DNA of 64,000 bases from Climacium dendroides (taxonomy: Eukaryota > Streptophyta > Bryopsida > Hypnales > Climaciaceae): NCBI GenBank assembly GCA_950106755.1, contig OX467086.1, forward strand, positions 23,268,001-23,332,000, written 5' to 3'. A program made the translations under genes and the position numbers. The notes under the pieces were generated by a model, which did no database searches, had not been told where the DNA came from, and worked only from the letters and a program-made list of their open reading frames with translations. Shown here piece after piece: positions 56,951 through 64,000 of this stretch (position 1 is its first letter; every line of letters starts with the position of its first letter).

Positions 56951-57786
56951 TCTGACCTCCAGGGATGCATTGCAACGACAATCGCTCTTAGATCAAGTTT
57001 CTGGCATCGATCTTCCGCTCTCCCGCCGCGCCTTGGATGATGTGGTGCGCACTTTCGAAAGGCAACCCTGATGGGTACGCGGTTGCAATCCCGGGTTTTT
57101 TAGGGTTTGGGGTTCAGGTGCCGTCGATTCTTGCGCTTCGTTGATATCTTTCGCTGTTTTTCATTTCGATTCTCTGATTTGAAATTGTTGCTTGGTGCCT
57201 CCCCCGTTTGCGTTGCCTGTATTTCGTTTATTCGTTGAGCAGCGACGGATTGAGAGGGCAATTTCCAGCTAGTACCAGTCATCAGAGGGGATTTGGGGAT
57301 AACTATCGCCAGATTTCATCAAATACACTGGTTTACCTAGAAGCCTATAAGATATTTTGTTGATTATGTATCAGATTTTGTAGCAAATTCGTTGAGCATT
57401 TTGGTTGCAGATGACCTGGAATTGTACTGTAGCGACCAGAATAGCTGATATACCAGCAAGTTGAATGTCTTATTTCAAAGCAGTTGATCTTGTACCGAGT
57501 TCAATGTCTTGTTTCAAGTCTAACCAACTCTAACCAGCTCATGTTTGGATCAACATGTTTTCGGTGCAGTGTCTGGAGAAGTTGACAAGGTTGAGCGTTC
57601 AGCTGGAGTTTCATCCTGCTGTGAAGCGTATCCCACACATGCGAGAAAGCTGTGGAACTTGGGAAGCGGTCAACCCCGAAAAGCCCAATGGAATCAATCT
57701 TCAAATCTTGAGCAGTTTATCTTCGATTCGTTTCAGTGCTGCAGCTCCGAGAAGGTGGGTTGCTTTCTTTCCATCCTGCTACTGAA
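56941..57786 (+). pseudogene. Captured UAP gene fragment: exon 1 part, intron 1 part and exon 5 part
   Basis: 56941-57075 matches UAP exon 1 from residue codons LAGLASGDASQRQ to GNPD (here with several substitutions and a frameshift near TTTCGAAAGG). 57075-57460 matches the intron that follows it in the real gene. Then the sequence jumps to UAP intron 4 near 38006 (AGCTGATATACCAGCAAGTT), and jumps again at about 57530 into exon 5 (ATCAACATGTTTTCGGTGCAG), running through the exon 5 donor GAGAAG/GTGGG. Two internal deletions (about 2.2 kb and about 0.4 kb) thus join genomic pieces. Introns are present, so the copy was made from DNA and not from mRNA. No functional product expected. Confidence 0.9.
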
Positions 57787-58760
57787 CTTGCAACTTCAGG
57801 GGCTGCACGGATCCAAAAAGAATACGTTTTTTTGAAACTTCATGTTGTTCACATGGAGTTTGTCAAGTTATCTTTACATACCTAAAAACATCTTTTGATT
57901 TGGACAAAAACTCTGCTTTGGGTGATTTTTCAAAGTCAAAGACTACAAGTAATGCTCATTCATTGCAGATTGCCTTGGGAGAGAAACCTAGTCAATCAAA
58001 GGTCATCCCAAGAAAAGAATTCTACAGGTGTACAAAGAATTGATTGGTTGGAGCATATGGTGAATGGGCAAAAATTTCACCCTATGTACCTCTCTTGAGT
58101 GCAAGGCTGTGAAAACAATCTTCCACTACTCCAATTCTTGTGAAAATTGGCATGCTTGTTCTTAATTGTTCATAATTGCATTTGGTCAAAAATGGAAAAT
58201 TGTTCTTTTTTGAAACTTTGAGATGTGGGTCTCCAAAGCCATTATGCTTGGAAAAAAAAACTATTGGTTTTTCAAAACTAAACTTTACTTAAAGACATCT
58301 CCAAATATAGACAAGGTCTTTGAAAATTAGAGTGTAGACTAATTTGATAGTCATGAATAAGATCATAATATAAGATTCTTGAAAAAAATGATTTAGGAAA
58401 AAAATTATGCTTTCATTTCAAAAACACCAATTTGGACTTGGGCATTGAAGACATCCTCAATAGGACTACTCACTAGTTTGCCCTTTAAAATAAAACTTCT
58501 TTTGTTGGGCAAATTTTGCTTTGGTAAGTGTGACTTGTTAAGGCTTCTATAATTTTGTCTTTTAGCTTGCTTTTGAAGCAACTTATTTTCATTGTCCAAT
58601 TTCTAAGTTTGAATTTTTCTTATACTTATTCAAAGTACTTTTGAATGTACTTCCAATGATAGAAATTTCAAGCTCTAATTATAAATGAGTGAAAAGTTAG
58701 TTCATTTGGAAAGGCAACATGCCAATCTTATTAAGGACACCACTAGGGGATAACAATATC
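57787..58760 (-). mobile_element. Composite locus 2, segment D' (reverse of 34.3-35.5 kb)
   Basis: Collinear with the reverse complement of 34346-35505, without the hAT-like hairpin. No gene; ORFs of about 60 codons have no motif. Confidence 0.7.
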
Positions 58761-58764
58761 TTAA

Positions 58765-58956
58765 CCTTGAAATGTCGAGTTGGTCATTGTGGAAATCCTT
58801 CTTTTGGGTATTGTGTGAAACATTTATTTTTAAAAAACCAAAAACACTCATTGCAGGTCAATCTATTGGATAAGACCCTCTTCTTTTCACATAAAATTTA
58901 AGGATGAACATTTACACTTTTAGAAGATGGATTTTGGGTCATTCATTGAACACTTA
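58765..58956 (+). mobile_element. TTAA MITE T1, copy G (3' end eroded)
   Basis: TTAA at 58761-58764, CCTTGAAATGTCGAG, interior as in copy A (GTGGAAATCCTTC, AAACACTCATTGCAGG, AAGGATGAACATTTACAC). The terminal TTTAAGGG is not intact (CATTGAACACTTAAAG). Confidence 0.72.
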
Positions 58957-58959
58957 AAG

Positions 58960-59190
58960 TAGGAGGTTTTAAAAGCACACAAGCTCTAAAACTGCCCACC
59001 TCCTCAAATGTACACTATTTGTACATGTTTTTTTTTCAATAATGTACAAAAAATGTACATTTTAGGGGTTTGGCAATTTTAGAGCCCAATGCCATTTCAA
59101 CTTCAAAATTTCATAACTAATTCCACAAAGCTCCAAAAAATATGAAACAACTTGGGTTATATGCCAATTCCACTTGTTTTTTCCAAAAAA
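58960..59190 (+). repeat. Dispersed repeat R3, copy 3
   Basis: Matches 17210-17455: AGGAGGTT, CACCTCCTCAAATGTACACT, TTGTACATG, AATTTTAGAGCCCAATGCC, CACAAAGCTCCAAAAAATAT and CCAATTCCACTTG. The hairpin arms are less perfect than in copy 1. Confidence 0.8.
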
Positions 59191-59229
59191 AATTACTGAA
59201 AAATATTTCAAAAAGCTTTCACCTTCCCA

Positions 59230-61255
59230 AAATGCAGTTTCAGCCCTTACGTGGGTGATTTATGAACCTCTTACCTCAGTGTGTGGTGCAGCGACAATAC
59301 AAGGTTAGTAACTACTACTGGTGATGAATATTACTGTTGTGACAGTAATTTAAACAATCACAAATTTATTTTCTCCAATGTTCTTCTATCCAAGTATCAG
59401 TTAACTAACCCACGTCAGAAGTGTCTGGTGATTTCCTGGACGAGATAATTCCTTGTTCAACTGACCTGCGGGACGGATCCAGCCATGAAGAAAGCAGAGC
59501 AAAGCCAAGCCAAGTACATAAGTAGGTCACCACAAAACTCTCCTCATCATACCCTCTAAAACAACACTCTGGAGTCCCCTGCACACTTGTCACACTATCA
59601 TAGACTGCAGCAATGGTTGCACACATTCAAAAAAGTATCCGTTGTTTCGAGGGATCACCACCCACCCCAGGCAGTCAAAAGAAACAGGCGGGTCAGGGTG
59701 AATTCCTGAGCATTTCATTACCACCGATGCGTTTACAACTGGCGCTGGAACAATTCTCCTTACAGAGCACATCGTCCCAAAAGAATATCCTTCCTTCCTT
59801 CCTACCCTTGCAGTCCACTAAAAGGCTTGCAAGCAAGCTACAGTACACGTACCACACCACCCAAAGATGGCGAGTGACGAACTTCCCTGCTCTAGTTCAA
59901 GCTCTTATTCTAAGGCTATATGAGATCTGTAAGAATGTAGCATATCAGGTGTAATATTATACAAAAAAACGGCTCTACTTTTCCTCACCAATTCACTCAC
60001 CTGTAACACCCTGTAACAAAATTCGGCGCGCATGGGGCGAGGGAGTTCACGTTGGTATTTGCCAACATCAGGTAAGCTTCAAGCACACCCATTGAGCTCC
60101 TCTTCACTAACCCAGTTACCCAATTTCACAACAGTTGCAGGTAAGAAGAAGAGCACCTCCAACCATGAGACCAACGTGAATGAATGGAAAAGTCTATTGG
60201 GCTGGCGTCAGCAAAAGGGAGTGCTATACCTGTGGTGCCTCCTTTCAGAGGTAGACTCCATGAAACAGACTTGGATCTCATTCACAGATAGCAAGTGTCA
60301 CCCCTGGTGCCTCCTCTTGGAGTTGGACTTTATCACATGGACTTTATCCCACAGAGCAGAAGGTTTTGCTGCCTAGGCAACGGAGACTTGAGGAGGAACA
60401 GATGAGGCTGATGTTATGTTGGTTGCAGCACAAGGCACCATTTTCAGAAACAGGGCTTTCCCTTCAGCCTTCCGGACGCTCTTCACCCTCGTTTTCCGCT
60501 GCACATGAAACAAGCCCAAAGTAATGTCGGTACCACAATAACAATCGGACACAACTCCGCTTCTTGAAGTAGCGTAGTCCACAGTGCAGCTACAATGTGA
60601 ACTAGATTACAACCTTACAGTGTAACTAAAAAAGAAGCCATGCATGTGACAAATACCTCCTCCCACAAAGCCTCACTTGGTCACTTGGTCATCAATGAAA
60701 ACATGCGGAAGTGCCGCATACACCCACAAAAAAAAAAACGAAAAACAGACGCATCCAGAAGTGATCACGGACAAGGAACTCACCATCAAAAATTCCGACT
60801 GGGGTGTGCCTCTTTTCCAGCAAACGAGGGAGCTCTCAGGCGGAAGTCCACGCTGAAGGTCCGCAATCCTGGTTTCAAGACACAAATTGCACAAAATCGT
60901 CAGAACCTAAATTCCCAAACAACAAAATGAATCCCCGGGAGCTAATAGTAGCATAATTCCAATGAAACGCGCTTCTAACTCACAGGAACGTACGTAATTC
61001 ACACAGGAGAAAGTAAGACAGGAATTTCATATAAATCCCTCGCGATCAAACAAAGGAATACATATGAATCACCTACTACATGATAACAAGGGAACAGACA
61101 CAAATCCAGTGTGCCCTAATATTCCCCGGGTCAAGCAAATGTTGCAAATGCCCTGTGAAGTCAAGGGCAAAACGCAGACACAGAGAACTGAAACAACCTT
61201 CCTCTGACTTGCCAGTCATTGCATCCAGCTTACGAGACACAATCCGTGCACCACA
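59230..61255 (-). mobile_element. Composite locus 2, right part: segments C', B' and A'
   Basis: Reverse complement of locus 1. C' about 59310-59400, B' about 59405-61005, A' about 61035-61255. At the A'/B' boundary (about 61005-61035) the UAP exon-1 stub seen in locus 1 is absent, replaced by a short ATTTCATATAAAT-type stretch. The single TTAA at 59401-59404 marks the unfilled site of MITE E. The right end at about 61255 is abrupt, with no clear terminus. Confidence 0.78.
60373..60582 (-). CDS. Small ORF conserved with locus 1 (69 aa)
   Basis: Counterpart of 32654-32863: same length, 61 of 69 residues identical, differences mostly conservative or single. No family recognised. Listed because the frame is kept in both copies; coding status unproven. 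Confidence 0.25.
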   Translation of the reverse strand: MDYATSRSGVVSDCYCGTDITLGLFHVQRKTRVKSVRKAEGKALFLKMVPCAATNITSASSVPPQVSVA

Positions 61256-61566
61256 AATTGCGACATTCGTCTACGCAAAGCTCTAAAAACTAGGATAGGT
61301 AACGTAAAGTCTCCATTCCCCATACGAAAAGGGAGAGGTTCCATTCACCATACAGGTGACCTTCAAGCCCTTCAATCTAGAAACATGCACCATCTGAAAT
61401 TTTGCACATTTGAGCCAAGACTCAATTGAAAAAACTACATGTCAATAGGTTACGTGTTTTCACACTCCGCACAAATCAAAGTTCAATGTATAGTCAACGT
61501 ACTGTGCGGTTAACGGAGACTCGTCATCCTAGATTTACGAGGAACCAGAGTGAGTGAAGCATATGC
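61256..61566. other. Spacer between composite locus 2 and the STICHEL-like gene
   Basis: Probably the 3' UTR and downstream flank of the STICHEL-like gene (minus strand). No other feature seen. Confidence 0.5.
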
Positions 61567-64000
61567 TTACAGGCTCGTTCGGCGATCAATAGCGGCTGTC
61601 AAGGACGGGTCATTCCGAAACTGCGAATTCTGCTGCTTGAGAATCTTCGTCTGCGCCGCCACCAGATCATCAATCTCACTCTGCGGCTCCTCCATCATAC
61701 TACTCAACAGCTTCTTTTCAGGTTTCGTGTCCGTCGTCAGCGTCTCCCAAATCTCACGCGTCAAGCTTCTAGAGCTCGCACCGTCCGCAACTTCGATTTC
61801 TAGGTTTGCAGAGTTAGCTCCAGCGCCCGCGCCACGCAGCTTCTTCACGCGGCGCCTGCGACTCGGCGGTGGGGGTCGCCGCGGCGTGATCCCGCTCACA
61901 TCCGAGCTGAACTGCGCGCCCAGATCTTGCTCCAGAATCTCCGTTGCGTGACGGTGCCTGCGCGTCCTGGTGCCGCGCCTGCGAGGAGGGCGACGCGGGG
62001 AAGTCGCGGCGGGTGTGGTGGGCGTGGTGGGTTTCACGCCCTCTGGCGTGGGCTGTAAATGCTTTGTGGTGGGGCTCCCGTGGGGAGAAGGCAACGCCGC
62101 GTGCACCACATCGGACTCCTCCGGGAAGGCATTGCTCAAGGCGATGCGAAGCTCCACGGCGGTGCTCAGCACGGCTTGGAAGGCGATGCAGATGCTGCGC
62201 CAGGAACGCTCCGCTTTGTGCTTGTCGCGCGCGTAGTGAAACTCGAGCTCAACGACTGCGCAAGAGCCATCTGCATCACAGTAATGCGAACGCGAGATCA
62301 GTACAAATCCTAAACCAGCTATGGCGGAAATTTGAGGGACGCAGCTTTTGTTCGGAAGTGTACATGAGTGTGAGAATTGCACATTGTGCCCAACTCCTCG
62401 TTGACATAATTTGGGCTGTGCTTTTGAAAAGGTTAGTGATTACCAAACCCCAGGCTCTGGTACAGTAGAGGCTCCATTAACCATGCAGTGCATTAGATCT
62501 CAGCCCTGCTTTTGTTTGGAACTGCACATGGAGAATGAGGATCGCACATTTGTGCCGAACTCCTCATTGACATGATTTGGGCTATGAATTTCAAAAGATT
62601 AGTGATTGCCAGGCCCTAATTTCTGGTAGTTTATACTACGAATTGTGCACTGAATTGTGTGCAATGAAACTGCCCATGTTTGGAATTTGGGCCAATAAAA
62701 CGATATTGTAGCTGGCATTCTATTCCACATTGAAACCTTGTCGATGCCAGTCCTACCCGTCCTACTGCACATGGAGTATGAGGATCGCCATTGTACAAAA
62801 CTCCTTGTTGACGTTTGGGCTGTGAATTTCAAAACGGGCGTGCTTGACAAGCAACAGTTTCTAGTAAATTAGTTTATACGACGAATTATGAACTACATAG
62901 TGTGCTATGAAACTGGCCACGTCTGGAATCTCGTCCAATAGAACGAAATTGCAGTTGACATTATTTAGTTGACATTGACACTTGGTCTATATCAGTCCTA
63001 CCCGTCCTAGTTTTCAGACGTTTGTGCAGTTGAGTGTCACAATCTTGGCAGTCTGCATTGCGGAATGAAACGGAATAGATGTAACTAATGCACCCCTCTA
63101 TTCCAAAATCTAAGGAAAAACATCGTCAGATTGGGACATTTGTTCAACTTCCAAAGTTGTTTAGATTCTTCAGTGTTGTTCCAACAGGGTTTGGATTAGT
63201 GATAGGAAATTAACATTCGTCAAACACCTTGTCATGCCCTTCTGCAGTCATACTACACTCTTTTGTTTCTTCCTAAGTGTGGGCTTCAAATTAAGATGGG
63301 CATCCTACGAACCATTGAAATGTCAAAATGTGTGTCTTGTTTGAATTGTCATCCTCCATACTTACTCTTCCTCACCTCAAAACTGACCCTTAATGCACTT
63401 CATTATCCATTACACAAGGCACCATTTTCAAACCCAAGAGGCAGAATTAGCAAAACAAATGACGTTTGATGACACTTTGGTTACGTGCAAGCTCACCAAC
63501 AGCAACACCAGCAGCAACAAGGCGCCCTTGCGTCTGTAGCATGTTTTTCAGGTTCCTGGGAGCGACCTCCCAGACGACGCGCTTCCAAAGCTCCGCCAAC
63601 GCTTCCTCCTGAAACAGTTGAAACGCCACCGACGTCGCGGCCGTCGCGGCCGCCGCATCTGTCGCGTCCTCAGTTCCCTCCTGCTGTGGCGGAGGAGGTG
63701 GCGGCTCTCCAGCCCAGGCCTCTTCCAGTTTCTGCTCCGACAAGGTGCTCACATGATTCTCCACTTCCGGCGTTGCGTCCCCGGCGCCACCATCATCTTG
63801 CAGTTTTACCAAAGCTGCGTGGGATTCGTGGGATTCGTGGGTTTCTTCTGGCACTTCGATTTCAGGGTCGTCATGCGAATCATTATGAGCATGTCTTGTT
63901 GGCTCCACAACATCAGGACTCGTCGTGACGTCTGACGGAAGAAACGACCGGTCAGGTGCGAACTGCAGCAGAGCAGCGGCAAGCCACGTCGCGCCATCAG
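61567..64000 (-). CDS. STICHEL / STICHEL-like (DnaX gamma/tau-related) protein, C-terminal part only
   Basis: Two exons visible: 64000 (window edge) to 63497, then 62270-61567, joined at a GTGAGC donor and a TGCAG acceptor through a split GAT codon. The N-terminal part reads TWLAALLQFAPDRSFLPSD, then an acidic linker with a polyproline run, then ALAELWKRVVWEVAPRNLKN and MLQTQGRLVAAGVAV; exon 2 continues DGSCAVVELEFHYARDKHKA and AVLSTAVELRIAL. This order (helical LTWL..LLQLAP block, W..V......LK.LL...G.L, then RAE....I.......VE(V/I)RI) is that of the C-terminus of plant STICHEL and STI-like proteins, which carry an AAA+ DnaX-like clamp-loader core upstream (outside this window). In Arabidopsis STICHEL controls trichome branching. 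The tail after the VELRI block (about 190 aa, Arg/Pro-rich, with RRPPRRRGTRTRRHRH) is long. Start and core not visible. Confidence 0.85.
62335..63015. repeat. Diverged ~240-bp tandem repeats in the STICHEL-like intron
   Basis: Units near 62518-62757 and 62758-63010 share TGCACATGGAG(A/T)ATGAGGATCG, CTCCT(C/T)(A/G)TTGAC, TTTGGGCT(A/G)TGAATTTCAAA, TATAC(T/G)ACGAATT(G/A)TG and CAGTCCTACCCGTCCTA. A partial third unit precedes them (about 62345-62465). All lie in the 1.2-kb intron. Confidence 0.8.

Noticed and set aside
62271..62382. Extension of the STICHEL last exon to the upstream start of its open frame (62382)
   Set aside because: A TGCAG acceptor at 62271-62275 joins in phase with the upstream exon donor, and the residues before it do not match the family.
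1..64000. tRNA or rRNA genes
   Set aside because: I looked for tRNA-like cloverleaf consensus words and rRNA-like stretches and saw none; a tRNAscan-SE or Infernal run would settle it.

Overview
The window looks like nuclear DNA of a land plant. The genes found are plant-type: a PP2C beginning MGIYLS, the CAAX protease FACE2/RCE1, a STICHEL-like DnaX homologue and a membrane RING-H2 E3 ligase. They have compact exons with GT-AG introns and sit in very AT-rich intergenic DNA full of short non-autonomous transposons. Telo-box motifs (AAACCCTAA) occur at one promoter. A bryophyte-like, possibly moss, genome is my best guess; this is low-confidence inference because nothing here is diagnostic of a lineage.

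Layout. 1-10.4 kb: AT-rich and nearly gene-free, with one short H1/H5-like winged-helix ORF (minus). 11.07-12.30 kb: intact single-exon RING-H2 membrane E3 ligase (plus). 12.8-22.7 kb: a repeat field with a long-inverted-repeat element and several copies of a ~220-bp element bounded by TTAA. 23.5-27.0 kb: intact ten-exon PP2C (minus) with a probable 5' UTR exon near 27.9-28.2 kb. 31.7-35.5 kb: composite mobile locus 1. 36.4-40.8 kb: UDP-GlcNAc pyrophosphorylase (minus, six exons), divergent from the CAAX protease RCE1/FACE2 (41.8-45.0 kb, plus, eight exons). 45.7-46.5 kb: three independent tandem duplications. 48.2-48.8 kb: a TTAA element with a MULE-like MITE nested in it. 50.3-53.2 kb: broken pogo/Tigger-like transposase. 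56.3-61.3 kb: composite locus 2, a rearranged inverted relative of locus 1 carrying a spliced-together genomic fragment of the neighbouring UAP gene, introns included. 61.6-64.0 kb: 3' end of a STICHEL-like gene (minus) that continues past the window.

The most notable system is the transposon landscape. (i) A family of small elements has CCC-starting terminal inverted repeats flanked by TTAA, with one filled/empty-site comparison inside the window; this is the piggyBac signature, which is unusual in land plants. (ii) A pair of related multi-kilobase loci has captured fragments of the UAP1-type gene that lies between them. The duplicated loci also act as natural empty-site controls for two MITE insertions. 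The host genes look like ordinary housekeeping and signalling genes with no operon-like link; UAP and RCE1 share a ~1 kb divergent upstream region.
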